DNA of 64,000 nt, taken from positions 9,176,001 through 9,240,000 of the forward strand of contig CP018627.1 in the NCBI GenBank assembly GCA_002021875.1, given 5' to 3'. Positions 42,979 to 51,916 of the stretch are shown here, one piece after another; within the stretch, counting starts at the first letter, position 1; the number at the start of each line of letters is the position of its first letter. The position numbers were made by a program, and so were the translations under genes. The notes under the pieces are model-generated. The model was given only the letters and a program-made list of their open reading frames with translations. It was not told where the DNA came from and did not search any database. Origin of the DNA: Streptomyces hygroscopicus (GTDB taxonomy: Bacteria; Actinomycetota; Actinomycetes; Streptomycetales; Streptomycetaceae).

Positions 42979-44024
42979 GCGCGGAGGCACCGCCCGTCGA
43001 AGAACTCGCGAGCCGGCAGCCGGTCCGTGGCTCGCTGCCGCGCCGGCTCGCGGGGCGGCCGGAGCTGGGCGCGGTCGTCGGCGCCGTCGCCGTCTTCGTC
43101 TTCTTCTCGATCGTCGCCGACGCCTTTCTCCAGTGGTCCAGCTTCAGCACCGTGCTGTACGCCTCCTCGACCATCGGGATCATGGCGGTGCCGGTCGCGC
43201 TGCTGATGATCGGCGGGGAGTTCGATCTGTCGACCGGCGTCCTGGTGACCAGCTCGGCGCTGATCTCGTCGATGTTCTCGTACCAGATGACGGCGAACGT
43301 ATGGGTCGGCGCCGGGGTGTCCCTGCTGGCCACCCTCGCGATCGGCTTCTTCAACGGCTATCTGCTGGTCCGCACCAATCTGCCGAGCTTCATCATCACG
43401 CTCGGCACCTTCCTGATTCTCCAGGGCTGCAACCTCGGCTTCACCAAGCTGATCAGCGACACCGTCTCCACCAAGACCATCGCCGACATGGAGGGCTTCC
43501 CCTCCGCCCATAAGGTCTTCGCCTCGCATCTGACCATCGGGGACGTCGAGGTGCAGATCACCGTCCTGTGGTGGTTCGCCCTGGTCGCGCTCGCCACCTG
43601 GATCCTGCTGCGCACCCGCGCCGGGAACTGGATCTTCGCGGTGGGCGGCGCCAAGGAGGCGGCCCGCGCGGTCGGCGTACCGGTGGAGCGCACCAAGATC
43701 GGCCTCTATCTGGGCGTCGCGCTGGCCGCCTGGATCTCCGGCCAGCATCTGCTGTTCAACTACGACGTCGTCCAGTCCGGCGAGGGCGTGGGCAATGAGC
43801 TGCTCTACATCATCGCCGCCGTCATCGGCGGCTGCCTGCTGACCGGCGGCTACGGTTCGGCGGTCGGCGCGGCCGTCGGCGCGTTCATCTTCGGCATGAC
43901 CAACAAGGGCATCGTCTACGCGCAGTGGGGCGCCGACTGGTTCAAGTTCTTCCTCGGGGCGATGCTGCTGCTCGCCACGCTGCTCAACTGGTGGGTCCGC
44001 AAGCGGGCGGAGGAGAGTAAATGA
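42975..44024 (+). CDS. Sugar ABC transporter permease
   Basis: Protein of 349 residues with about nine membrane segments. The family landmarks GIMAVPVALLMIGGEFDLSTGVLV, FFNGYLLVRTNLPSFIITLGTFLILQG and AVGGAKEAARAVGVPVERTKIGLY are those of the BPD_transp_2 (RbsC/FrcC) family. A single permease gene means a homodimer. It overlaps both neighbours by 4 bp, so the three transport genes are tightly coupled. Confidence 0.92.
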   Translation: MSAEAPPVEELASRQPVRGSLPRRLAGRPELGAVVGAVAVFVFFSIVADAFLQWSSFSTVLYASSTIGIMAVPVALLMIGGEFDLSTGVLVTSSALISSMFSYQMTANVWVGAGVSLLATLAIGFFNGYLLVRTNLPSFIITLGTFLILQGCNLGFTKLISDTVSTKTIADMEGFPSAHKVFASHLTIGDVEVQITVLWWFALVALATWILLRTRAGNWIFAVGGAKEAARAVGVPVERTKIGLYLGVALAAWISGQHLLFNYDVVQSGEGVGNELLYIIAAVIGGCLLTGGYGSAVGAAVGAFIFGMTNKGIVYAQWGADWFKFFLGAMLLLATLLNWWVRKRAEESK

Positions 44025-44860
44025 GTACGTCCCAGACATCTCGGGCGTCCCGGACGTCTCTGGTCGCGCTCAGTGACATCAGCAAGTACTACGGCAACGT
44101 CCAGGCCCTGGACGGCGTCTCCCTCGAGGTGCACGCCGGGGAGATCACCTGTGTCCTCGGGGACAACGGAGCGGGCAAGTCCACCCTCATCAAGATCGTC
44201 GCGGGGCTGCACCAGCACGACGGCGGCACCTTCGCCATCGAGGGGGAGGAGACCCGGCTCGGCTCCCCGCGCGAGGCCCTCGACCGCGGGATCGCCACGG
44301 TCTACCAGGACCTCGCCGTGGTCCCGATGATGCCGGTGTGGCGGAACTTCTTCCTCGGCTCCGAGATCCACAAGGGCCGCGGACCGCTCCGGCGCCTGGA
44401 CGTGGCGGCGATGCGCGCCACGACCCACCGTGAACTGCTGCGCATGGGCATCGATCTGCGCGACGTCGACCAGCCCATCGGCACCCTCTCCGGCGGTCAG
44501 CGCCAGTGCGTCGCCATCGCCCGTGCCGTCCACTTCGGCGCGAAGGTGCTCATCCTCGACGAGCCGACGGCGGCGCTGGGCGTCAAGCAGTCCGGGGTCG
44601 TGCTCAAGTACGTCGCGGCCGCCCGGGACGCGGGCCTCGGCGTGGTCCTCATCACCCACAACCCGCACCACGCCTATCTCGTCGGCGACCGCTTCGTGCT
44701 GCTCAAGCGAGGTGCCATGGCGGGCAGCCACGCCAAGGACGAGATCGCGCTGGAGGAGCTCACCCGGCAGATGGCGGGCGGCAGCGAGCTGGAACAGCTC
44801 AGCCATGAACTGGCCCGCACCCCCGCCCCCGATCTCTCGGAAGGGGTCGCGAAGGGCTGA
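44021..44860 (+). CDS. Sugar ABC transporter ATP-binding protein, single domain
   Basis: Protein of 279 residues with one ATPase domain: Walker A GDNGAGKST, Q-loop YQDLAVVP, signature LSGGQRQCVAIARAV, Walker B LILDEPTAALGVKQS, switch His in ITHNPHHA. Most ribose-type systems use a double-domain RbsA of about 500 residues; a single-domain ATPase is the FrcA arrangement (fructose, mannose, ribose in rhizobia). The linked ROK kinase supports a hexose substrate. Confidence 0.92.
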   Translation: MSTSQTSRASRTSLVALSDISKYYGNVQALDGVSLEVHAGEITCVLGDNGAGKSTLIKIVAGLHQHDGGTFAIEGEETRLGSPREALDRGIATVYQDLAVVPMMPVWRNFFLGSEIHKGRGPLRRLDVAAMRATTHRELLRMGIDLRDVDQPIGTLSGGQRQCVAIARAVHFGAKVLILDEPTAALGVKQSGVVLKYVAAARDAGLGVVLITHNPHHAYLVGDRFVLLKRGAMAGSHAKDEIALEELTRQMAGGSELEQLSHELARTPAPDLSEGVAKG

Positions 44861-45086
44861 GCGGCCGGGCCGACGGCCGTGTTCCGGCGCCTCCGCGGGC
44901 CGCGCGCCGTAGGCTCGCCATGCGGCGTGAGGCACGGGTGAGGCACAATCGCACGGCGGGCCCCACCCGCCACGACCGACGCACCCGAGGCCGCGCGGCC
45001 TCCCGATACCCCCGCAGGGACGACGAACTCTTGCGAGCACGTACCCGCAGCGACCGTACCCCCCACACCGGCGAGGGGGCCGGCCG

Positions 45087-46241
45087 ATGAGCATCTACCG
45101 CGAACGAGTGCACCGGGGCTCGGCCCGGGCCACCGTATTGCGGACCGTCGGCACCCGTGAGCGCCGCTCGCATCTCAGCGCGCCCCGGGTGCCCACGGTC
45201 GGCATCGACATCGGCGGCACCAAGGTGATGGCAGGGGTGGTCGACGCCGACGGCACCATCCTCGAGAAGCTGCGCACCGAGACCCCGGACAAGTCCAAGA
45301 GCCCCAAGGTCGTCGAGGACACCATCACCGAACTGGTGCTGGACCTCTCCGACCGGCACGATGTGCACGCCGTGGGCATCGGCGCCGCGGGCTGGGTGGA
45401 CGCCGACCGCAACCGGGTGCTCTTCGCCCCGCATCTGTCCTGGCGCAACGAACCGCTGCGCGACCGGCTCGCCGAGCGGCTCGACGTCCCGGTCATGGTC
45501 GACAACGACGCCAACGCCGCCGCGTGGGCGGAGTGGCGGTTCGGCGCCGGACGCGGCGAGGACCATCTCGTCATGATCACCCTCGGCACCGGAATCGGCG
45601 GCGCGATCCTGGAGGACGGCCAGGTCAAGCGCGGCAAGTACGGCGTCGCGGGGGAGTTCGGCCATATGCAGGTCGTCCCGGCCGGCCACCGCTGCCCCTG
45701 TGGCAACCGCGGCTGCTGGGAGCAGTACAGCTCCGGCAACGCCCTCGTCCGCGAGGCCCGCGAACTGGCCGCCGCCGAATCGCCGGTCGCGTACGGGATC
45801 ACCGACCGGGTCGGCGGCAACATCCAGGAGATCACCGGACCGCTGATCACCGAGCTGGCCCGGCAGGGCGACGCCATGTGTATCGAACTGCTCCAGGACA
45901 TCGGCCAGTGGCTCGGCGTCGGCATCGCCAATCTCGCCGCCGCCCTCGACCCCTCCTGCTTCGTCATCGGCGGAGGCGTCAGCGCCGCCGACGATCTGCT
46001 GATCGGCCCCGCCCGGGACGCCTTCCGGCGCACCCTCACCGGCCGCGGGTACCGGCCGGAGGCCCGGATCGTCAAGGCGCAGCTCGGCCCCGAGGCCGGG
46101 ATGGTCGGCGCCGCCGACCTCGCCCGGCTGGTGGCCCGCCGCTTCCGCCGCGCCAACCGCCGCCGTGTCGAGCGGTACGAGCGCGCCGGGTCCTCCTCCC
46201 CGCTGCGGCTGGCGCCGCGCGGTCAGGCAGGCCGCGAATGA
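45087..46241 (+). CDS. ROK-family sugar kinase (glucokinase-like)
   Basis: Protein of 384 residues. After a basic N-terminal extension of about 36 residues, the ROK domain begins TVGIDIGGTKVMAGVVD (ATP loop). MVDNDANAAAWAEWRFGAGRG holds the catalytic Asp, and GEFGHMQVVPAGHRCPCGNRGCWEQYSSG contains the CxCGxxGCxE zinc motif that marks ROK kinases; there is no DNA-binding domain. It would phosphorylate the sugar brought in by the upstream ABC system. It lies 226 bp downstream, possibly in the same operon, and overlaps the next gene by 4 bp. Confidence 0.88.
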   Translation: MSIYRERVHRGSARATVLRTVGTRERRSHLSAPRVPTVGIDIGGTKVMAGVVDADGTILEKLRTETPDKSKSPKVVEDTITELVLDLSDRHDVHAVGIGAAGWVDADRNRVLFAPHLSWRNEPLRDRLAERLDVPVMVDNDANAAAWAEWRFGAGRGEDHLVMITLGTGIGGAILEDGQVKRGKYGVAGEFGHMQVVPAGHRCPCGNRGCWEQYSSGNALVREARELAAAESPVAYGITDRVGGNIQEITGPLITELARQGDAMCIELLQDIGQWLGVGIANLAAALDPSCFVIGGGVSAADDLLIGPARDAFRRTLTGRGYRPEARIVKAQLGPEAGMVGAADLARLVARRFRRANRRRVERYERAGSSSPLRLAPRGQAGRE

Positions 46242-46942
46242 CCGCCGCCGAGCAGCGCCCCGGCGCCCCGATGCCCCTCGCCGCCGACGGCAGGCACCCC
46301 GACGGGCCCACGCCTGGTGGGTCCACGCCTGGTGGGTCCACGCCTGGTGGGTCCACGTCCGGTGGGTCCACGCCTGGCGGGTCGATGTCCGGCGGGTCGA
46401 TGTCCGGCGGGTCCACGCCCGGTGGCGGCCGCCCGTCCCGCCGCTGGCTCAAGGCCGTGATCGTCTCCCTGCTGATCGCGATCCCGGCGGGCTATCTGGT
46501 GATCTCCGCCATCCAGAGCCGCAACGGCGGTGAGGACAAGGCGGCGGCGGCGTCGGCCAAGGGCCTTGAGGCGGGCTATCCGACCCGGGTGCAGCGGCGC
46601 ATATACGACGTGCCGGTGCCGCCCTACTCCAAGAAGGTCGCGTTCTACGAGACCAACTCCTGGAAGGTCAGCTCGCTGTACGTGCAGTTCGTCACGGATC
46701 GCGACGGACTCGACTCGTTCCTGCACCGGATCGGCACCGGCCGCTCCGCCCTGGACAAGGGCAAGGTGACCATCACCGGCGACCAGGCGAAGAAGGTCGG
46801 TTGGCAGGTCGGGGAGGCTGGTCACGACTGGGCCGGAATGGAGCTCAAGCAGAAGGATCCGCAACCCAAGTTGAGGATCACGGTCAAGTTCGACAATCCG
46901 GCGCATCCCAAGGTTTACGTGGTCTCCACGGTCACGCCGTAG
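46238..46942 (+). CDS. Membrane-anchored protein with Gly/Ser/Thr repeat linker
   Basis: Protein of 234 residues. The N-terminal 70 residues are low-complexity GGST/PGGS repeats encoded by a 15-bp tandem repeat. A membrane helix follows (AVIVSLLIAIPAGYLVISAIQ), then an extracytoplasmic domain of about 140 residues (YPTRVQRRIYDVPVPPYSKKVAFYETNSWKVSSLYVQFVTDRDGLDSFLHRIG) of unknown family. It is coupled to the ROK kinase gene by an ATGA overlap. Related Streptomyces proteins are annotated as hypothetical sugar-kinase neighbours; no function can be assigned. Confidence 0.72.
   Translation: MTAAEQRPGAPMPLAADGRHPDGPTPGGSTPGGSTPGGSTSGGSTPGGSMSGGSMSGGSTPGGGRPSRRWLKAVIVSLLIAIPAGYLVISAIQSRNGGEDKAAAASAKGLEAGYPTRVQRRIYDVPVPPYSKKVAFYETNSWKVSSLYVQFVTDRDGLDSFLHRIGTGRSALDKGKVTITGDQAKKVGWQVGEAGHDWAGMELKQKDPQPKLRITVKFDNPAHPKVYVVSTVTP
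46316..46420 (+). repeat. 15-bp in-frame tandem repeat, seven units
   Basis: Seven 15-bp units of the form GGTGGGTCCACGCCT with third-position and small coding changes (GGSTP, GGSTS, GGSMS). Slippage-prone coding minisatellite; copy number is likely to vary between strains. Confidence 0.9.
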
Positions 46943-47007
46943 GTCCTTCACATCCTGGGTGCATCACGCCCGAAACCCCCGCCACCTCTGTCGGATACCG
47001 TTTTCGG

Positions 47008-48294
47008 GTGAGCGAGACGAAGACACTTCAGTACCGGACCGATGGACCCGAGGACGGGCCCCTGCTCGTCCTCGGACCGTCGCTGGGCACCACCTGGCAT
47101 ATGTGGGACCGCCAGATACCCGAGCTCTCCCGCCACTGGCGCGTCCTGCGCTTCGACCTCCCCGGCCACGGCGGCGCGCCCGCCCATCCGGCCCCCTCCG
47201 TGGCCGAGCTCGCCGCCCGGCTGCTGGCCACCCTCGACCAGCTCGAGGTCGAACGCTTCGGCTACGCGGGCTGTTCGATCGGCGGGGCCATCGGCGCCGA
47301 GCTCGCGCTCCGACATCCCCGGAGAGTGGGCTCACTCGCCCTCGTGTCCGCCTCCCCGCGCTTCGGCACCGCCGACTCCTTCCGGCAGCGCGGCGTCGTG
47401 GTCCGCACCAACGGCCTCGACCCGATCGCCCGCGCCACCCCCGAGCGCTGGTTCACCCCCGCCTTCGCCGCCGCGCAGCCCGCCATCGTCGACTGGGCCG
47501 TCCAGATGGTCCGCACCACCGACCCCGGCTGCTACATCGCCGCCTGCGAGGCCCTCGCCGCCTTCGACATCCGCGCCGAGCTGGGCCGGATCGGCATCCC
47601 CACCCTGGTGGTGGCCGGCGCCGACGACCAGGTCACCCCGGCCGCCGACGCCCGCGTCCTGGTCGCCGGCATCGCCGACGCCCGGCTCGCGCTCGTCCCC
47701 GGCGCCTCCCATCTCACCCCCGTCGAACAGCCGATGGCCGTCACCGATCTGCTGGTGCGCCACTTCTCCAGCTCCTGGCAGTCCCCGGACCACCCGACCG
47801 GGGTGACCGCGATCCCCGCGCCCCCGGTCAAGCCCGTGCTCTCCCCGGTACCGCCCGGCGCCGAGATCGTCAGTTACGGCCACAATGTGCCCGAGCCGCT
47901 GCTGGACGCCCACTCCGACGCGTACGACCAGGGCATCAAGGTGCGCCGCGAGGTGCTCGGCGACGCCCATGTGGACCGCGCGCAGTCCCTGACCGACGAG
48001 TTCACCGGCGACTTCCAGGACTTCATCACCCGCTACGCGTGGGGCGAGGTGTGGACCCGGCCCGGAATCGACCGGCGCACCCGCAGCGTGGTCACCCTCA
48101 CCGCCCTCGCCGCCCGCGGCCACCTCGACGAACTCGCCTTCCACACCCGCGCCGCGCTGCGCAACGGGCTGACCCCCACCGAGATCAAGGAGGTGCTGCT
48201 GCACACCGGCGTCTACTGCGGGGTGCCGACCGCCAACTCCGCCTTCGCCGTGGCCCAGCGGATCATCCGCGAGGAGACAAGCCCGGAGGGCTAG
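47008..48294 (+). CDS. pcaL: PcaD-PcaC fusion: enol-lactonase and carboxymuconolactone decarboxylase
   Basis: Protein of 428 residues, GTG start without a clear ribosome site. Residues 1-260 are an alpha/beta hydrolase (LGPSLGTTWHMWDRQIPELSRHWRVLRFDLPGHG, nucleophile elbow GCSIGG, acid AGADDQVTP, His in GASHLTP): 3-oxoadipate enol-lactonase, PcaD. Residues about 300-425 are a PcaC decarboxylase (GIKVRREVLGDAHVDRAQSLTDEFTGDFQDFITRYAWGEVWTRPGIDRRTRSVVTL ... EIKEVLLHTGVYCGVPTANSAFAVA). The fusion, as in other actinobacteria, performs two consecutive steps of the protocatechuate branch of the 3-oxoadipate pathway. The other pca genes are not in the window, so the gene is isolated. Confidence 0.92.
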   Translation: MSETKTLQYRTDGPEDGPLLVLGPSLGTTWHMWDRQIPELSRHWRVLRFDLPGHGGAPAHPAPSVAELAARLLATLDQLEVERFGYAGCSIGGAIGAELALRHPRRVGSLALVSASPRFGTADSFRQRGVVVRTNGLDPIARATPERWFTPAFAAAQPAIVDWAVQMVRTTDPGCYIAACEALAAFDIRAELGRIGIPTLVVAGADDQVTPAADARVLVAGIADARLALVPGASHLTPVEQPMAVTDLLVRHFSSSWQSPDHPTGVTAIPAPPVKPVLSPVPPGAEIVSYGHNVPEPLLDAHSDAYDQGIKVRREVLGDAHVDRAQSLTDEFTGDFQDFITRYAWGEVWTRPGIDRRTRSVVTLTALAARGHLDELAFHTRAALRNGLTPTEIKEVLLHTGVYCGVPTANSAFAVAQRIIREETSPEG

Positions 48295-48321
48295 TACGGT
48301 CACCGGGCCCGCGGGAGCACA

Positions 48322-48978
48322 ATGATCTCCATGAAGCTCACCAAGAAGGGCCATGCCTGCGTCCGGATCGAGAAGGACGGGCAGGCGCTCGTCATCGACC
48401 CCGGGACCTTCAGCGAAGAGGACGCCGCGGTCGGCGCGGACGCGATCCTGGTCACCCACGAGCACTTCGACCACTTCAACGAGGAGCGGCTGCGCACGGC
48501 GCTCGACGCCAACCCCGCCGCCCACATCTGGACGCTCTCCAGCGTCTCCGGCCAGATCTCGGCGGCGTTCCCCGGGCGGGTGCACACCGTCGGGGAGGGC
48601 GATACCTTCACCGCCGCCGGATTCGACCTCGAGGTGCACGGCCAGCTCCACGCCGTCATCCACCCCGACATCCCGCGGATCACCAATGTGGGCTATCTCG
48701 TGGACGGCACGCTCTTCCACCCCGGCGACGCGCTCACCGTGCCCGCCGGACGGCAGGTGGACACGCTGATGCTGCCGGTGCACGCCCCCTGGAACAAGCT
48801 CGCCGAGGTCCTCGACTACGTCCGCGCGGTCGACCCGCGCCGGGCCGTCGACATCCACGACGCCCTGCTGTCCGACCTCGCGCACATGGTCTACGGCCGC
48901 ATGCTCGGCCCCGACGGACCGGGCACCGGCGGCGCCGAGCACCTGCGGCTGACACCGGGCGAGTCCCTCACCCTCTGA
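48322..48978 (+). CDS. MBL-fold metal-dependent hydrolase (UlaG-like)
   Basis: Protein of 218 residues; GGGAG lies 4 nt before this ATG, and an ATG three codons later is the alternative. Beta-lactamase-fold metal motif THEHFDHF (HxHxDH), GHACVRIEKDG at the start, YLVDGTLFHPGDAL and LMLPVHAPWNKLAE. The family hydrolyses small phosphoester or lactone substrates. Substrate unknown. Confidence 0.87.
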   Translation: MISMKLTKKGHACVRIEKDGQALVIDPGTFSEEDAAVGADAILVTHEHFDHFNEERLRTALDANPAAHIWTLSSVSGQISAAFPGRVHTVGEGDTFTAAGFDLEVHGQLHAVIHPDIPRITNVGYLVDGTLFHPGDALTVPAGRQVDTLMLPVHAPWNKLAEVLDYVRAVDPRRAVDIHDALLSDLAHMVYGRMLGPDGPGTGGAEHLRLTPGESLTL

Positions 48979-49041
48979 GGGCCGGGACCCGGCCAAGAGC
49001 GGCGCCCTGTGCGGGCCGGGCGGGCTGTCATAGCCGGGATG

Positions 49042-49047
49042 TAGGTT
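49042..49047 (+). promoter_or_regulatory. Putative -10 element giving a leaderless exonuclease mRNA
   Basis: TAGGTT ends 7 nt before the ATG at 49055, and no ribosome site is visible. The transcript would start at or next to the start codon. No good -35 was found. Confidence 0.45.
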
Positions 49048-49054
49048 GTCCCCT

Positions 49055-49834
49055 ATGCGCATCGCGACCTGGAACGTCAATTCGATCACCGCCCGGCTGC
49101 CCCGGCTGCTCGCCTGGCTGGAGAGCAGCGGCACGGACGTCCTGTGCGTCCAGGAGACCAAGTGCGCCGAGTCCGCCTTTCCGTACGAGCCGCTGCGCGA
49201 GCTCGGCTACGAGTCCGCGGTCAACGCCACCGGGCGGTGGAACGGAGTGGCGCTGGTCTCCAAGGCCGGTCTCACGGACGTCACCGTGGGCCTCCCCGGC
49301 GGCCCGGACTACGACGGCGGCCAGGAGCCGCGGGCGATAGGCGCCACCTGCGGCCCGGTCCGCCTCTGGTCGGTCTATGTGCCCAACGGCCGGGAGATCG
49401 GCCACCCCCACTACGACTACAAGCTGCGCTGGCTGGAGGCGCTGCGCACGGCCGTCGCCGGAGACGCGGCCGGTGAGCGCCCCTTCGCGGTCCTCGGCGA
49501 CTTCAATGTGGCGCCGACCGACGAGGACGTCTGGGACCGCTCCGCCTTCGACGGGCTGACCCATGTGACCGACCTGGAGCGCGAGGCCCTGGCGGCGCTG
49601 CGCGAGGCGGGGCTGTCGGACGTGGTGCCCCGGCCGCTGAAGTACGACCGCCCGTTCACCTACTGGGACTACCGGGAGCTGGGCTTCCCCAAGAACCGCG
49701 GTATGCGGATCGACCTGGTCTACGGCAACGAGGTGTTCGCCAAGGCGGTCGGCGACGCGTATGTGGACCGCGAGGAGCGCAAGGGCAAGGGCGCCTCCGA
49801 CCACGCCCCGGTCGTCGTCGACCTGGAGGTGTGA
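49055..49834 (+). CDS. xth: Exonuclease III-type AP endonuclease
   Basis: Protein of 259 residues, starting MRIATWNVNSITARL. A TTG three codons upstream is less likely. EEP-family motifs: VLCVQETKC (metal-binding Glu), YVPNGREIGHPHYDYKLRWL (catalytic Tyr and Arg), LGDFNVAPTDEDVW (Asp, Asn), FTYWDYRELGFPKNRGMRIDLVYG, and the terminal SDHAPVVVDL. It cuts DNA at abasic sites and degrades 3' ends in base-excision repair. Confidence 0.94.
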   Translation: MRIATWNVNSITARLPRLLAWLESSGTDVLCVQETKCAESAFPYEPLRELGYESAVNATGRWNGVALVSKAGLTDVTVGLPGGPDYDGGQEPRAIGATCGPVRLWSVYVPNGREIGHPHYDYKLRWLEALRTAVAGDAAGERPFAVLGDFNVAPTDEDVWDRSAFDGLTHVTDLEREALAALREAGLSDVVPRPLKYDRPFTYWDYRELGFPKNRGMRIDLVYGNEVFAKAVGDAYVDREERKGKGASDHAPVVVDLEV

Positions 49835-49838
49835 CTCC

Positions 49839-49864
49839 GGGGGCGTGCTCCACGGGGAGCCCCC
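49839..49864. terminator. Hairpin between converging genes
   Basis: GGGGGC / GCCCCC with a 14-nt loop, between xth and the SGNH esterase gene. Confidence 0.45.
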
Positions 49865-49892
49865 ATACGCGGGAGCCCCCCGAGGCGCCCCT

Positions 49893-51710
49893 TTACCCCA
49901 CCAGCTTCCGCAGGTCGATCGACTCCGCCATCGCCCGCAACCCCGCGTCCCCCGGGTGCAGATGGTCCCCGCTGTCGTAGGCGGGCAGGATCCGCGCCGG
50001 ATGCCCGGGGTCCCGCACCACCGCGTCGAAGTCCAGCACGGCGTCGAACGCCCCGCCGCTGTCCCGCAGGAAGGCGTTGACGGCCGAGCGCCGCGCCTCC
50101 GCGTCCGCCGTGCACAGCGACTCGCCCTCGCACGGGGCGATGGTCGCCCCGACCACCCGCAGCCCGCGCTCATGCATACGCGCCGCGAGCGACCGCAGCC
50201 CCGCGATCAGCTCCTCGGCCGAGCTGCCTCGGCGCAGATCGTTGATGCCCTGGAAGACGACGACCGTACGGGCCCCGGTCTGGGCGAGCACATCCCGCTC
50301 CAGCCGGTGCTGTGCGCTGACCCCGCCGGTGTCCGTGGAGACGCCCTCGCCCGGATAGCGGTCGGCGACCACGCGGTTGGCGGAGATGCCCGCGTTGAGC
50401 ACGCCGTACGCCGGGATCTCGGACTGGCCGCGCAGCCGGCGCGAGAGCACATCGGGCCAGCGGCGGTTGGCGTCATTGGTGGACTTGGTGCCGTCGGTGA
50501 TCGAGTCGCCGAGCGCCACCACCGAACCCGGCCCGCCCCGCACATCGACCCCGGTCAGAAACGGCCAGGTGGTGAGGGTGCCGGTATAGGACTCGGCGCC
50601 CGGCTCACCGGTCCGGTCACCGCTGCCCGCCGCGCTCAGATACGACCGCTGGGTGGCCTGGCTGTGCACCGGCACCGCCGCGACCGGACCCGGCAGATGG
50701 ATGCTCACCAGCAGATTGGCGTCCGCCGGAACCGGGAAGTCCACCGGATCGCTGAACACCTGCGCGCCCGCGGGGACCGACGTCCCCGGCCGCCCGCCGA
50801 AGGTCAGCGGCACCGGTGCGCCCTGCGCCGCCGCGCCGCTCGCCTGGAGCGCGACCGTCGCATGGCCGATCTCCACGGGCGCTGCGGCGAAGGTGTTCTC
50901 CAGCCGGACCCGGGCCCTCGGCCCGCCCGCGCTGGTGTGCACCACCAGCCGCAGCGTCTGATCGGTCCACGGCCCGACCTTGGTGTACCCGGCGGTGCTC
51001 GCCGCCCAGCTCCCGGTCCAGCCGTCCGCGGGCTGCCGCACCGCCGCGGCGAAGACATGGAGATCGGCCGCCGGGCCCGGATCCCTCGGCAGCACCACCG
51101 AGGCCACATCCCGGCCGCGCTCCAGCGGCACCGTCACCGCGTACAGCCGGGCCGTCTCCTGCCGCTGCCCGGCGGCGGTGTTGAGATGGGGGAGCCCGAC
51201 GGCCTTGGTGGCGGCGGGGCCCGCCCGCCAGTCCGGCGCGCTCAGCGTGTACGGGCGGCTCGCCCCGTCCCGGTAGCGCACCGTGCCGACACCACTCGCC
51301 CCGGCGCCGAGCCCGTCCGGTGAACTGCCCGCCACCAGGAAGGTCAACGCCTCGCCCCGCCCGCGCACCCGCACCGCCTGTCCATCGGCGATCACGTTGT
51401 CGGGCCGTGTCCCCGCGCTCCGCGGCCAGGCCAGCCTCGCCGCGTCCAGGGCGATGTCCCGCCCCGGGGTCCAGCCGGCGGCCCGCAGATCCTGTGCGGA
51501 GAGCGAGGCGCCCGCGCCGTCGAAGTCGGCGTCACCCGGCCGGGCGTCATCGCTGACCGCCCGGTTGTCGAAAAGCCGCTCCAAAGGGAGCGGCTTCTGG
51601 GTCGGCTGGGTCGGCACGCTGGCCGGTGCGGCGGAGGAGGGCGCGAGGAGTGCGAGAGTGACACCTCCCGCGACGATCCCGGCGGCTGTCCAGGGTCTCG
51701 CGACGCGCAT
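49893..51710 (-). CDS. Secreted SGNH/GDSL-family hydrolase
   Basis: Protein of 605 residues from the ATG preceded by GAGGGGA. A signal peptide (WTAAGIVAGGVTLALLAPSSAAPA) precedes a galactose-binding-like sugar or ligand domain (LERLFDNRAVSDDARPGDADFDGAGASLSAQDLRAAGWTPG, about 45-215), a middle beta-domain, and a C-terminal SGNH esterase: VVALGDSITDGTKSTNDANRRWP (Ser nucleophile), VLNAGISANRV (Gly), VVFQGINDLRRG (Asn), and SGDHLHPGDAGL (Asp, His). Probably deacetylates or de-esterifies extracellular polysaccharide or lipid. Its start region is divergent from the DUF6278 gene. Confidence 0.92.
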   Translation of the reverse strand: MRVARPWTAAGIVAGGVTLALLAPSSAAPASVPTQPTQKPLPLERLFDNRAVSDDARPGDADFDGAGASLSAQDLRAAGWTPGRDIALDAARLAWPRSAGTRPDNVIADGQAVRVRGRGEALTFLVAGSSPDGLGAGASGVGTVRYRDGASRPYTLSAPDWRAGPAATKAVGLPHLNTAAGQRQETARLYAVTVPLERGRDVASVVLPRDPGPAADLHVFAAAVRQPADGWTGSWAASTAGYTKVGPWTDQTLRLVVHTSAGGPRARVRLENTFAAAPVEIGHATVALQASGAAAQGAPVPLTFGGRPGTSVPAGAQVFSDPVDFPVPADANLLVSIHLPGPVAAVPVHSQATQRSYLSAAGSGDRTGEPGAESYTGTLTTWPFLTGVDVRGGPGSVVALGDSITDGTKSTNDANRRWPDVLSRRLRGQSEIPAYGVLNAGISANRVVADRYPGEGVSTDTGGVSAQHRLERDVLAQTGARTVVVFQGINDLRRGSSAEELIAGLRSLAARMHERGLRVVGATIAPCEGESLCTADAEARRSAVNAFLRDSGGAFDAVLDFDAVVRDPGHPARILPAYDSGDHLHPGDAGLRAMAESIDLRKLVG

Positions 51711-51916
51711 AAGTGTCCCCTCTCGCAACCAACCTGACCGGTGATTCGACAGGCGCGGGAAGAACGTAGAAAGGCGGGTGGGTGTCGTCAAGACAAGCAA
51801 CGGGTCACGTCTCGCGCCGCGCCGCGTCGCTTTCGCGCCGCCCAACAAGCATCGGGTCACAGCTCACACCGCGCGCCCTGTGGTGCGCCGGTGGCGCGGA
51901 TGCCACGCTGAGTCGT

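Noticed and set aside
46316..46420. Regular short repeats that could suggest a CRISPR array
   Set aside because: The 15-bp units have no spacers, stay in frame, and encode a GGST linker inside a real gene.
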